NCBI GenBank assembly: GCA_012932865.1
Contig: SAXG01000003.1
Span: 62,001 to 126,000 of the forward strand
Source of the DNA: Amylostereum areolatum
Taxonomy: Eukaryota > Basidiomycota > Agaricomycetes > Russulales > Stereaceae
DNA length: 64,000 nt
Direction: 5' to 3'
Below, piece after piece: positions 51,914 through 63,330 of this stretch. A program made the position numbers and the translations under genes. A model generated the notes under the pieces. It saw only the letters and a list, made by a program, of their open reading frames with translations, had not been told where the DNA came from and made no database searches. The first letter of the stretch is position 1; the number at the start of each line of letters is the position of its first letter.

Positions 51914-53876
51914 ATGCTTCGCACTGCACCTCGTCTCTTACGGCTCCGCGGTAGCGGTCGTATCTCAACCCGACACAACTCTACCCTCAACTCAGAGATT
52001 CGCGCAGAGGTACGTCTCATCCCGTCCGCCCAGGTTTTCTCTCCCTCATAAAGAGTAACGAAACACAGTCAAAGCCGCGGGCTCCAAAACCTCTGCCTGT
52101 ATCCCCCAGCACCGCATATACGACCGTGACGCATCCGATCCCAGCCCCGAACCAGAGCGCGCGCACGCGCGACGTCCTAGCGCTCGGCGAGCAGTACATC
52201 TTACCTGTGTACGCCCGGCCTCCTATCGTGCTCGAGCGCGGGGAGGGAAGCTGGGTGTGGGACTACGACGGACGGAAGTACCTGGACTTTACCGCTGGCA
52301 TCGCTGTGAACGCCTTGGGACATGCCGACTGAGGGCGTTGCTGAGGTATGTAGGACCCATTCTCCGTGGCTATCGCGTGTCGCGTCTTGCTCCTCATTCC
52401 AGTTGTCCATGTGCAAACCTGACTGACTTCGTTGTTCACAGGTGTTGCATGCACAGGCAAGCAAGCTCTTGCACGCGTCGAACGCGTATTTTAACGAACA
52501 TGCCGCGTCCCTTGCCGCGCTCCTCGTCACGCTCACCCAGCGTGAAGGCGGCCTCGGCTACCCCACCTGGCGCTGTCCACCCTTCCCCCGCGCACGGCGC
52601 AAAGGTCTTCTTTGCGAACAGCGGCACCGAGGCGAACGAGGGCGCGCTTAAAATTGCGCGCAAAGCCGGAAAGGAGCGTGGTGGCGCGAGTAAGACTGCG
52701 ATCGTGTGTTTCGAGCAGTCCTTCCACGGGCGCTCGTTTGGCGCTCTCTCGGTCACGGCGAACGCGAAGTACCAGGACCCGTTCGTGCCGCTTGTACCCG
52801 GGGTGCGGGTGGGGAAGCTCAACGCGTACGAGGGCCTAGAGGAGCTGATCAAAGAGGATACGTGCGCGGTGATTATGGAGCCGATCCAAGGGGAGGGTGG
52901 GATTAATGCGGCGGAGGTGGACTGGGTACGTGCGATGGTCAAGCGGGCAAGGGAGGTGGGGGCCGTCGTCATATTCGACGAGATTCAAGTGAGTGGCGCT
53001 CCTCTCTTCCTTTTGTCTTTGCTTGTGAAAAATCATGGGAGGCGTGTGGGGACTGTGTTCTTTGCTTCTCGCCCGAGGGTTACAGCCCTTGACTCCGGTC
53101 ACATAACGGTCTGGAGTCATTCGGACTCGAGGATGGCCGTTTTCGAGCGAGGCCGATCCGGAGAAGTCGTCTCACGCAAAGTGTCTTCACGCAATGCACA
53201 CAAACGGGGATACGGAGTCTCTTTTTATGCACCGTCCAATGATGCGAAGAGGATTTCTAACCAAATTCCTCTCACAGTGCGGATTGTACAGGACAGGAAC
53301 GCTGTGGGCTCATTCGCCGTGGCCGATAGAATGCCATCCAGACGTGGTGACCATGGCAAAACCGTTGGCGAACGGGTATCCCATCGGCGCGGTGCTGATG
53401 CGAGACGCAGTCGCGGAGACGATGACCGCAGGTTCGTTATCTTCCCATCCTCCTGAGAGCTGTTTGACATGGATTGACGCATGGTGGGATAAAAAATAGG
53501 AACGCATGGAACGACGTTCGGTGGATCGCCTCTAGCGTGTGCAGTAGGACACCACGTCCTGACGCGATTGAGCGACCGGGCATTCGTCGCGCATCTGATG
53601 GAGACGAGTGCGTATCTGGTCGGAAGGCTAGAGCAGCTGGCAGGCTGGTTCCCGGAGGTGGCTGGACCGGCAGTGCGAGGACGGGGATTGATTGTGGGAC
53701 TTGTTCTCAAGCGCGAGGGGGACCCCGGGCGTCTGGTAGAGCTTGCGCGGGAGCGAGGGGTGCTGTTGCTGAGTGCGGGCAAGGACTGCGTGCGACTTGT
53801 GCCGAGTGTGAACGTGGGACGGGAGGAGGTTGCTCGCGCGGTGGACGTGATCGAAAGTTGCCTTGCTCTCTTGTAG
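51914..53876 (+). CDS. ARG8: Acetylornithine aminotransferase, mitochondrial (two frame breaks as sequenced)
   Basis: Exons 51914-52009, 52069-52345, 52442-52988, 53278-53431, 53500-53876. The basic, serine-rich N-terminus ([16 protein letters not shown]) fits mitochondrial import. Blocks: [63 protein letters not shown], and the PLP lysine in [14 protein letters not shown], then [16 protein letters not shown]. The enzyme makes N-acetylornithine in arginine synthesis. Two one-base surpluses break the frame: an extra base in GCCGACTGAGGGCG (near 52330, before EGVAEV), and one between EGGLG and HGAKVFF (near 52560). Either sequencing errors or a recently dead gene. Confidence 0.85.
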
Positions 53877-54109
53877 TAATAAAATACTTATACTTAGAGA
53901 TGCATAGAACCTTGCAATTGAAACGAATCGCGGAGTCGGTGCCGTTCCTTGAATCCTTGCTCGGGTCAGGGACGAAGCGGGGACGTCCAATCAAAACCGA
54001 GTGAAATCTCCGGTGACTAATCACGCGGATTTTCGGTATAAGCCATAGATATAACCACCCGCGTCCGTTGTCACGTCCTTTCCACCTCCCCATTTCCCCG
54101 CACCCAGCC

Positions 54110-56343
54110 ATGGACAAGCTTTCCAGTCTGGCCAGGTTCTCTTCCACTTGCCCCTTCCTTGGGCGCACCAAGCCCGCCTCTCTCCGTTCCCTCTGCTCGT
54201 CCGCCTCCGCTCGCTTCCCCAGCCTTACCAGGCTCACCGAGAAGGCGACCGAATGCCCCGTCATGGGTCCCGCACTCGCCAAACGTTCTGGTCAGATGGT
54301 CGCAGGCTACGCTAGCGTCGCCGCCAACGCCGACGTCACCAAGATTCACCAGGACAAGGGTGTCTCCATCACCTCCGACGACATCTCCAAGTGTCCCCAT
54401 GCCAGCAAGGCCATGGCCGCAGCTCGTATGGCCGAAGAACTCGCTGCTGCCAAACGCGACACTGAGGCCGCGAAGGCTGCCCGTGCTGCCGAAGCTGCCA
54501 GGCAGCAGCCCACCATGTCTGCCGCGGCCGAGGCCGGGTGCCCTTTCGGAGCAGGCAAGATGTCCGCTGGTGCCATGCCGGCCAAGCTCCCCGAAGGCCA
54601 TCCCCCTGCCGGGTTCAACTACGAGAAGTTCTACGACGCGGAGATCCAGAAGAAGCACGACGACAAATCGTACCGCTACTTCAACAACATCAACCGTCTC
54701 GCGCAGAAGTTCCCCGTGGCTCACACCGCGGACCCCAAGAAGGAGGTTGAAGTTTGGTGCGCCAATGACTATCTAGGCATGGGCAACAATCCAATCGTGC
54801 TCGAGACCATGCAGTAAGTCCGATGCGTCTATTCGCGTGGACCGTGATCTCACCTGGTCCGACTAGCCGCACCTTGGACAAGTACGGTCACGGTGCTGGC
54901 GGTACGCGCAACATCGCCGGGAATGCATCCTGGCATCTCAACCTCGAAAAAGAGCTTGCCAACCTTCACCGCAAGCCATCCGCTCTTGTTTTTTCGTCGT
55001 GCTACGTTGCCAACGATGCCGCGCTCGCGACCCTCGGCTCAAAGTTACCTGGCTGCGTCTACTTCTCCGATTCGATGAACCATGCGTCCATGATTCAAGG
55101 TATCAAGCACTCCGGTGCGAAAAAGGTTATCTGGAAGCACAACGACCTCGTCGACCTCGAGAACAAGCTCAAGGAATGGCCCCGCGAGACTCCGAAAATC
55201 ATCGCGTTCGAAAGCGTCTATTCCATGTGCGGTAGCATCGGTCCTATCAAGGAAATTTGTGATCTCGCGGACAAATACGGTGCACTAACCTTCCTGGACG
55301 AAGTTCGTTATTCCATCGTCCAATCGTATAGTCTTGTTTTCTAATGCTCTAACAGGTTCATGCTGTCGGCTTGTATGGACCCCGTGGCGCCGGCGTTGCT
55401 GAGCACCTGGACTACGAGGCTCAACGTGCGGCTGGTAACTCATCGGAAACTATCCCCGGATCGGTCATGGATCGTGTGGACATCATCACTGGTTCGTATA
55501 CATATTTTAGTACCTGTGTAGCGACCCTCATCTGTATCATGTCGCACAGGTACTCTCGGAAAGGCATTCGGCGCCGTTGGTGGCTACGTTGCAGGTTCAT
55601 CGCTCTTCGTCGACATGATCAGGTCTTACGCTCCCGGTTTCATCTTCACCACGTCTCTCCCACCCGTCACTGTCGCGGGCGCTCAGGCCTCCATTGCGTA
55701 CCAGAAGGAGTATAACGGCGACCGGAGGCTCATGCAATGGAACGTCCGCGAGGTCAAGAGGCGCTTTGCTGACCGTGGCATCCCCGTCGTCCCCGGTACC
55801 AGTCACATCGTTCCCGTTTTCATCGGTGATGCGGCGCAGGCGAAGGAGGCGTCGGATTATCTCCTCGAAAAACACAGCATCTACGTCCAGGCAATCAACT
55901 ATCCCACCGTCGCGCGTGGCGAGGAACGTCTCCGGTTCACGATCACCCCTGGCCATACTCTCGAGCAACTCGAGCACGTCGTCGAGGCTGTTGATGAGAC
56001 ATTCTCTACGCTCGGCATCAAGCGCGAGGCGGATTGGGCGGAGCTCGGCGGGCGATGCGGCGTTGGTATCGAGCGTGAGGCGCTCGAGCCTATCTGGAAC
56101 GACGAGCAGCTCGAGCTTGGTCTCCCCAGTGCACCGAAGACCCGACGAGCCGGAGAGGCGCGCCAGGTCGACAGGAGGGCGATCAACGTCGCGCGGGAGA
56201 GGTTCAATGGGCTGTTGGGTTCCGTCGTTGAGCAGCAGTCGATGGAGGTTGCGTTCTCGGGCGTGCCTATGCACGCTGGTCGTGGCCGTGTCGCGTCCGC
56301 CGTCGATGTTTCCCTTATGACGCCTATCTCGGCCACAGCTTAG
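54110..56343 (+). CDS. HEM1: 5-aminolevulinate synthase, mitochondrial
   Basis: Exons 54110-54813, 54867-55302, 55356-55491, 55550-56343. The first ~180 residues are an import sequence and linker with four Cys-Pro heme-regulatory motifs (TCPF, ECPV, KCPH, GCPF). The catalytic core includes YHCANDYLG-type [59 protein letters not shown], and [12 protein letters not shown] with the PLP lysine. It condenses glycine and succinyl-CoA to start heme synthesis. The C-terminal tail (after ~residue 555) is longer than the core and low in similarity signals. All exon phases agree and no lesion was seen. Confidence 0.93.
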
Positions 56344-56815
56344 GTTTGTTGTATCCCCGTGGTTGTCATACTGCTCTCGTTCATCGATCATCGTTCGCCT
56401 TATCTATTACATACCCTTTCTACTGCCGTGGCTCGCGAGCACTTTGTTGTGTTATCGTGCAGTCCACGCGCTTTGCTTTTCGTACGTGCTGGCGGCGTTG
56501 AAATACATGTTGCTATAGCAGTTTCATACTTCTGACTCGTGAGGGAAGCTGGCCAATGGGCCGACCATGCCATGGCCCTGCGTTGGGGTCCCAGAAGCCG
56601 GTTGAAAGGCTATAATGCCATGGGACGGGAGTCTCATACCAAGACCCAGCACGTGCACGTGGAGGGTCTTGCGACAAGGTCCCAGGTAACGAAGGATGTC
56701 GGGGGGTGGCCAATTTGAAGTCATTTGATAGAAAAATATTTGTAATGACCTTTAATCAAAATGTAACGAAAGTTCTAGTGCTCCGCGCCAGTTTCTCCCT
56801 TCGTCGACCTCCACC
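56344..56815 (+). other. 3' flank of HEM1, otherwise nothing seen
   Basis: Contains CATGGCCCTG / CATGCCATGG-type words near 56565-56640 but no gene signals. Confidence 0.35.
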
Positions 56816-57145
56816 ATGGCCAGTTCACAACAACGTCGGGTCAAGAACATCAATGCCGTCCTTGACAAAATCCACGAGCATGGAGAGTGGTCCGTCAACG
56901 ACTTCCTCCTCGCCTTCTACACCTCCAAGGACCCCGAGATCCGACAAAAGGCAGGACAATGCCTCGCCTACCGCACTCCGACCGCCGCAAGAAAATACTC
57001 CTTCGCCCCTGAACGCATCGTAGACGCCTGGCTCGAGCATGGCTTCACAGGCGAATCTCGCGAACAGCTCAAGCTAATGCTGACCCGCGAGGCGGCGGAC
57101 ATCTTTCTTTACGAGACCGGCCGAGCTTGTGGACGGGGCCACTAG
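56816..57145 (+). CDS. Short ORF of unknown function
   Basis: A 109-residue uninterrupted frame with good start context (CCACCATGG). The product is soluble and helical (QRRVKNINAVLDKIHEHGEW, FLLAFYTSKDPEIRQKAGQC). It ends abruptly after a FLYETGRACGRGH tail that looks less conserved. It may be the 5' part of a larger, truncated gene; repeat-associated ORFs of this kind are common near transposons. No family was recognised. Confidence 0.4.
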   Translation: MASSQQRRVKNINAVLDKIHEHGEWSVNDFLLAFYTSKDPEIRQKAGQCLAYRTPTAARKYSFAPERIVDAWLEHGFTGESREQLKLMLTREAADIFLYETGRACGRGH

Positions 57146-57351
57146 GGCAAGATAGCGAAGCAATACGGTATACCATCGTTGCAAAGGTCTTCGTATATAC
57201 GAAGTACAACCTCTCACACAGTACGACATAGATACATATTTGCACCTGTAAAAAGACCTCTGTCCAACGTACATCTGGGGAGTTCAGTCTCAGGTGTTCA
57301 CCGCCACCCATCTGACCTCATATCGTACGTCACTTCGCATGAAACACCCCT

Positions 57352-58287
57352 TCAAGCCGTAGCATTGGGCAGGACCTTCTTTAACCATTGCTTCAGGTCG
57401 TCCAGTTCCTTCGGGATCGTTGAATGGCCCATCCCGGAATATGAGTGGAAAGAGATTCCGAGACCGCCCAGCGTCTCAGCCTCCTGGATCCCGAGGTCTT
57501 TTTTGAGGAACTCCATTGAATCCAGACCGTGTTGGTACTTGACCATGGGATCATGTGTTCCATGTCCCCAGAAAATCGGCAGCTGCTTTGCATGGGTCGA
57601 CAATGTCTAAATGCAGCATTAAAACACATATAGCACGTGTATATGTGTCGCACCTCCTTGATCTTGTCGCGAACGGGTGCGCGGCCGCTTAGTACGACGA
57701 GTCCGGCAACATGATGCTTCGTTGTGAGACCTGTGAGGATAGTCATCGCGGCGCCTTGACTGAACCCTCCGATAACGATGCGGTTGGCGGGGATTCCCGC
57801 GTCGATTTCAGCCTGGACGAGTTGGTTGATAGCCCGGACAGTCCACATCATCCCCTCTTCATCTTCGGTGGTTTGAACGCCGAATTCCTTAATGTCGAAC
57901 CTACCCCAAAGTTCAGGATTACTAGCATAGACCATCATTGCTTGCCGACTAGGAACGCACCACGCCGGCATGACTTCACCTCCATTGGCTGTTACTGCGC
58001 GGGCTGGGCTGGGGAAATGTTAATGTTCTCCTAGGAATACAACGCGAGAGTATACACACGCGTGAGGCAAGATCCATTTCACATGGGCGAGGCCTTGGTC
58101 GCGTCTAAGCATGCCAGCGACCGGACGCCAGCCATATCCTGAGTCACCAAGTCCCTGGAGATATGGTGGGATTGTGAGTGGGCAGGACCTTTGGAACGAG
58201 TGATTAACAGACGTGTATGAAGATGATGGAGCTCGTGTGTTCAGAAGGGGGTTCGACGACCAGAGTTTTCACAAGTTGGGTGGTCAT
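57352..58287 (-). CDS. Acyl-protein thioesterase / lysophospholipase (APT1-like alpha/beta hydrolase)
   Basis: The ATG at 58287 (MTTQLVKTLVVEPPSEHTSS) begins exon 1 (58287-58213), then 58154-58060 (GLGDSGYGWRP), then from 58003 (VTANGGEVMPAW|FDIKEFG, with a further intron between) and later exons to the stop at 57352. The nucleophile elbow is GGFSQGAAM, the aspartate lies in GHGTHDPMV, and the histidine in GMGHST. APT1 enzymes remove palmitate from cysteines of membrane-associated proteins such as G-alpha and Ras in the cytosol. Exon 1 is joined at IFIH|GLGDSG, completing the oxyanion-hole block HGLGDSG. Confidence 0.85.
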
Positions 58288-58807
58288 GCTGGATGAAAGG
58301 AGGCGACGACTACCTATGGCAAATAAACCAGCCAGAGTCTATGAAACAAGCCAGATGCTGGGTTGGAGTTACGACGATGATTTAGACACGGTGTGCACTC
58401 ACTGCCATTATTAACAGAGTGCGGACAATTGTCATGCACGTCGGATAGAGTCCTGGCGGATTCTTACCTCAGATGGGTTGCAGAACTCAAAGGTGGTTTG
58501 CAGAGTCCCTGTCGCTAGACTCTATAAACGTATCAATGTAAGAAGTCGAGGTATACTTTGGGCAGGGAACCCCCAAGGCAACCTGTCTGGGCAGAGCGGG
58601 TCGAACTCGACTGAGCTGCGACGGATATCGTACGGCTAGAAAGAAGGTAAAATCCCCTTGAAGATGGTGTATACTTACAGCGTGAGGACTCTGAGGAGGT
58701 CTACAGAGCAGCAGAAGTGACCCGATGTCACGTCCTTCGGCTTCATCACGCCGTGATGGCCATTGGGTCACACAGGAAGCTCGAAACAGCAGAAAGGTGA
58801 TGATATC
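58288..58807. other. Promoter side of the thioesterase gene, flank of the TIR element
   Basis: No coding support on either strand. The sequence up to ~58790 is unique in the window. Confidence 0.35.
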
Positions 58808-59584
58808 GGGAGCTCATCCGGCGGCGGATTTGCCGGATCCTTTAACGGAATCCGTTAACACCTTTTGAGGCCAGAACCCGTTCACGAAAGTCGTTAACGG
58901 ATCCTGAGCGCATGAAGCGTTAACGGAGTCCGTTAACGACTTTCCAGCAGTGAGTCTCCGTTAACGAATCTGTGGAAACCCGTTAACGCCTTCGGATATC
59001 TCCGGGAAATGCCGTGAACAGTGAAGGAGGTTTCTAAAGGATCTTGTAAACTATGCCCCTTCTTAGCACTCTCCATCCACTCTTGGTGGCGAGACTATCA
59101 TTGTATATATACTTAGTTCCTCTCACACCCTTGCAATGGCGGTACAATCAATATTAACTACTGTGGGTACCAAGCAAGTACGGGATGAATTGAGCACGTG
59201 ACAAACGGATTCATGTCGCGAAGTGTTAACGGATTCTGAGAGAAAACCTCGTTAACGGATTGTGCGGTATGAAAAGCGTTAACGGCTTCCGTTAACGGGT
59301 TTCTTACAGACAAAATCCGTTAAGCCATTTTTGTTTCAAATGTGTTAACGGAGATTGGTTCCGGAAGGGCAAGCTCAGGGTAAAATCCTCGGACCCATTA
59401 AATATGTGGATTGTAGTGCATGTCTCCTTCTCATAAGGCACTCAAACCTATGGAGGGGGTTTTATGCCTTCGTATTCAGTAGTAAGTATCTAGCCAGTGT
59501 GGTAGACCTCGGGAAGGAGGAGAAGGATATCTAATATGCGTTAAGGAATCCGGCAAATCCGGCGGATCCGCCGGATGAGTTCCC
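58808..59584. mobile_element. Non-autonomous inverted-repeat element packed with GTTAAC motifs
   Basis: A 777-bp segment begins GGGAGCTCATCCGGCGG and ends with the near inverse, CCGCCGGATGAGTTCCC. The inverted ends are about 35 bp with small gaps and include a CGGATTTGCCGGAT block. Two clusters of subterminal repeats follow: GTTAAC occurs 11 times between 58850 and 59350, mostly as CGTTAACGG. It has no ORF. The design fits a MITE-like DNA transposon whose internal repeats bind a transposase, as in some hAT elements. No target duplication could be identified, so the exact ends are approximate. Confidence 0.65.
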
Positions 59585-59651
59585 AGTAACACCACCGCCC
59601 TCCGAAACAGACCCTCTCTTCACAGTTCCTTGATCAGCACCTTCCTCCGGA

Positions 59652-61108
59652 ATGTCTTACGGACAAAAACGCAAGAGAGCTGCTGATGACGACGACGACG
59701 AGCCATCGTATGGTCTGCGCCAAATTCTGCCCATCGCCAATCTGCCCGCCGATTTCGACGGTGAACCGATGGACGGCATGCAGTATCTTTTCACCGTCCG
59801 GTACGCGAACTATCCAACGCATCTTTCTTACCCATCTCATGCGCCTTGTCATTAAAGCCCTCTTCGTTTTCCAGACGCGATGCCCGAAAGTTACCTGGAA
59901 CTACTCGTGTCGCGAACCCGTATGAGGTGATCCCTTCATCTGCACCTGGCGTACCTTCTACGTCGGACGGACATCCCAAACCCGATGTCGGACTCCCCTC
60001 CGAGGAATGGCGCGCTGCTTTTGAACGTCGGTTCCGCAACTTTCGTAGCGTAAGTTTGCTTTCTTCGAAATCTCGCGTGGAAGACTCAAGATCCGTTTGT
60101 GTACAGAACATTCTGCAACCAACGACCAGCCCCCTCCCTCCGCCACAGAGAAAGCTATATCCAGACAAGAAGGACCGGGATGCATGGTGGGCATTTCTCT
60201 CTGGCGCGCCAGAATCAGTATGGAACCCTCCGCGGACTGCGAAGCAAGGAAAACAGCGTAGGCAACAACGCGGTTTCCAATTTGGACGCGGAGGAGCGAT
60301 AGAGCTAGATTCAGCGGACCGTGGTCTTGCTGCAGCAGGCTGGGAAATGGTTCCTCCAACAAAATCTGCGTTTTCCTCGGGGGTTCGCGAGGAGTTTGTC
60401 AGTGATGATAACCCCCAGACTCCAAGGGCCGACGCCGGTTTCTCCTCTGGACAGCTCGAGCCGGCAGCTTCCTCGGACAGGCCATGGGAACCACGAGAGC
60501 CGACACCATCCATCATGCGGTTTATTGATCATGTTCGTACTGTCTATTTCCCCATCGATCCTCAGTAACCTGACCTCTCTTATCGACAGCGCACGTCTGT
60601 TCACATTCTCATGTATTTCGCACACTGGTTCGGCGTCCATCTAGACGCACTACGAACAACAGGAGACGTCCCCGCCTCCAGCGAAAAGCACACGCCATTG
60701 GACTCTCACTTCCGGTGGATTTTTGCCTTTCTGTCGCGCGTCGACACGTTTTGCACGGCGGACGAGATCAGCGGTCTTCGCGCACTTGTGCGTGTATGTC
60801 TTGCGTTGATAGGTGCAAGTCGGGCACGCGCTCGTGCTGTTCTGGAGGATCGTATGGCGGAGAGTGACATAGCGAGCACTCCCGGTGCAGATGACGGTGA
60901 GAACGATCCAAATCCCACGGAAGAATGCGAGACGGGTGGAGACATGAAGGCGGGCCCTGTTGACAGTCCATCCTCTGTCCAGATTCAAGATAAGCCTCGA
61001 GAGGTCATGGAAAGTTCGACCTGGATTATCTTGTGTGCGGTTGCTGGTCATTGGGGACAGAGGGACCTATGGTATGATGCTGATGAGCTGCTCAAGAAGG
61101 GCGCCTAA
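59652..61108 (+). CDS. Gemin2/SIP1-like SMN complex protein (Brr1 family)
   Basis: Exons 59652-59800, 59875-60050, 60108-60529, and 60590-61108, with phases that join as VR|RDARKLP, FRS|NILQP and IDH|RTSVHILMY. The N-terminal block LPIANLPADFDGEPMDGMQY, then RRDARKLPGTTRVANPYE, is the SIP1/Gemin2 signature; the C-terminal helical domain (HILMYFAHWFGVHL ... RWIFAFLSRVDTFCTADEIS ... LCAVAGHWGQRDLW) is also present. Gemin2 holds the Sm ring during snRNP assembly. An acidic insert of ~60 residues (60865-61000) interrupts the C-terminal part. Exact edges of the last intron are approximate. Confidence 0.78.
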
Positions 61109-61274
61109 AGCAATTCCTGCTTTATTCGGAACGTGTATTTCCATCGAATACTGGCATAATGCAACTATCTATTTCACCCTTATTGTGTGTACTCGTTGCT
61201 TCAGACACTGTAATCGTCTGTCCAGGTGTGACTGTGGCTGTCTAGGTTATCAGGATTCCTACCGGAGCTTTGAC

Positions 61275-62060
61275 TCATCGGGGTCGCGAATCATCTTCGA
61301 GAGAGTGAGCGGGACGTGACGTGGAGCGGAGTGAACATGGCATACACGACCAACGTACCATCTTCACGACCATAGGACCATTGTGCCAACTTGGGTTTGA
61401 GTCGCCGATTAGAACATCCGCGACAGAGGTATACCCGAGTGACTGATAAAAGCCGGTGTTCTCGATATTGCTGGACATCAGCCATACTTTCCTGTGCTGA
61501 GCATCGGCCTACAAGCTCACAATGAGATCGTGTATTGATCAACGGACATGCGTGCTCACCATAGAATGTACGGCGCGCACGAGTGTGCTTCCGTAACCCT
61601 TCCCTTGCGCTTGGGGGCGGGTCGCCAGCAGGTCAATGGAGATGTATTTATATGCATCTTTTCCGAGGACACGTTCAATAGTCTGCTTGATCTTGATGTC
61701 CACCTCGACAAATCGCGCAACTTGTTCTTTTGGCATGAAACAGAGCCGAGCCTTGACGAGCACCTTGATGACGATATCCCCAAAAGTGGGCCATTTTTGT
61801 TTAGGTGGCGGACTGTCGGATGCCCGCTTGCTGATCGAGAGACAGATAAGAAGACCGTGCTTTGGTTAGAGAAATGGAGCGCACCCAGCTAAGATAGCCG
61901 TTGCATCGTCGATTTGAAGGGCAATGTGAAGCCTTCCTATATATTGTATCAAAACCACCCCGGCAATTATAAGGTCGATGATCCAGAATCCTGTACGCTG
62001 CCACAGTTTGGTAGGTATCTCGGGGTATATAAGCTGAACGTTTGGGAGACAGGGCAAGAG
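61275..62060 (-). CDS. GNAT-family N-acetyltransferase copy 2, membrane-anchored type
   Basis: Minus-strand exons: LWQRTGFWIIDLIIAGVVLI (a likely membrane helix), then KWPTFGDIVIK, KEQVARFVEVDIKIKQTIER, the acetyl-CoA loop RPQAQGKGYGSTLVRAVHSM, and after an intron QHRKVWLMSSNIENTGFYQS, LGYTSVADVLIGDSNPSW, ending at 61275. The QxxGxG loop and the NxxxxxFYxxLG end are standard GNAT marks; the substrate is unknown. This is the best preserved of three copies in the window. The N-terminal exon is not resolved because no ATG fits upstream of the membrane segment. Confidence 0.65.
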
Positions 62061-62719
62061 TGCAGTTTTACCGAATATCGAAGATAGAATTGAAGAGGAT
62101 CAGTGGCAAATGCCAGCCTTTGAGTAATTATGCCTCTGGGAATATGAGCTTCTAATATCAGTGCCAATGCGCGATATCAGAAAAGACATACTGAAACACA
62201 CTCACAGAAGCGCAAAAGTTTAACGTCCTCGGTTATCGCCATCCAGTTGTAGCTAACTGACTCGATATTGCATCTCTGACGTAAGGAAAATGCGGGGTGA
62301 GAGATGGTCTGCGGCCTCTGCCTTACGGTGCTTTTATAGTTGTTGAAGCTTTCCTTGAGAACCTGGGCGCCAGATGAGCGCAGTCACCAGCGTCCGAGTT
62401 GGTATCACCGCGTGGAAGACCCGAAGTCTAAGTTTAACTTCTTGAAGGTCTGACTCGAGAGGGAAAGGGCCCACGAGCGAAGCTGCGGGCACAGTCGTCT
62501 GTATGGTGGAAAGAGAGTTGAGGCCTTGAGGCCATATCTCAAGCTCAAAATTCCCCGGACAGAATTTCGGCAGGAGTCTGGCCTCCCTCAGAGGTGATAT
62601 TCAAGAGAAGGAGTAAGTGGATACAACAGAAGTTATAGCACGTTCTGGAAGGATGGACGTTGAAGGGCGCCTCATACAAACCAATAAGGAAGCGAGTCAG
62701 CGAACGCAACGTGGAGTAA
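62061..62719. other. Spacer between GNAT copies
   Basis: No gene recognised. It may include the unresolved first exon of GNAT copy 2. Confidence 0.35.
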
Positions 62720-63330
62720 GTATTCGCCATCTTCAAACAACTGGATCATGTTGACTTACCAAGTTGGGTTCGAATCTCCTAGTAAAATATTCGGTGACGG
62801 AGAGGGAGGCACAAAACTGGTAGAACCTCAATTTTTTGATGTTACTAGATACCAACCATACTTTGCGACGTTGCGCATCAGCCTACAATTACTACTTTAA
62901 GAACACACGATGAAGGGAAGGGGGGAGGGGAGAGTATGCACACCATGGCATACATCGCGCGCTCGAGTGTCCCCGTAATCCATCCCTTGCACTTCAGGGC
63001 AGACCGCCAGTATGTTGAGAGCAACGTATTTGTTCGTGTCGCTATTACGGACACGTTTGGCGGTCCTCTTTCATTACTTTACCAAGCGATTTTCTCCTCG
63101 GGCATAAAGGCGAGCGGTGCTTTTGGAGCGTCATCTCTACAAGTTACAAAAAGGTAGGCTATTCGCGCTTGAGTAATGCGTCGTCATTCATAGATGCACT
63201 AATCGGGTGGTCAGGACGAGTAAGCGTTGAGGCAGTCTGGCAGATGATACGCACCTTGTCAAAATCGCTACTCCATTGTCGATTTGCAGAGGGAGCATGG
63301 CTACTACACCGGCGAACGTGCGTGAGATCT
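62720..63330 (-). pseudogene. GNAT copy 3, degenerate
   Basis: Fragments on the minus strand align with copy 2: ALNILAVCPEVQGMDYGDTL near 62960-63025 (loop partly lost, GxG changed to MDYG), and RRKVWLVSSNI followed in another frame by LLGDSNPTW near 62765-62870. Changed loop residues and frame changes mark a pseudogene. Order and orientation match copy 2, so it is likely a tandem duplicate. Confidence 0.55.

Noticed and set aside
54071..54724. 217-codon minus-strand frame opposite the first exon of the aminolevulinate synthase
   Set aside because: Overlaps a certain gene and has no motif; arises from GC-rich third positions.
61380..62780. tRNA T-loop-like words such as GGGTTCGAATC (near 62765), GGTTTGAGTC (near 61385) and GGTTCGAGTC (near 36868)
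   Set aside because: They are the antisense of the conserved GDSNP codons of the three GNAT copies; no acceptor or anticodon stem can be built around them.
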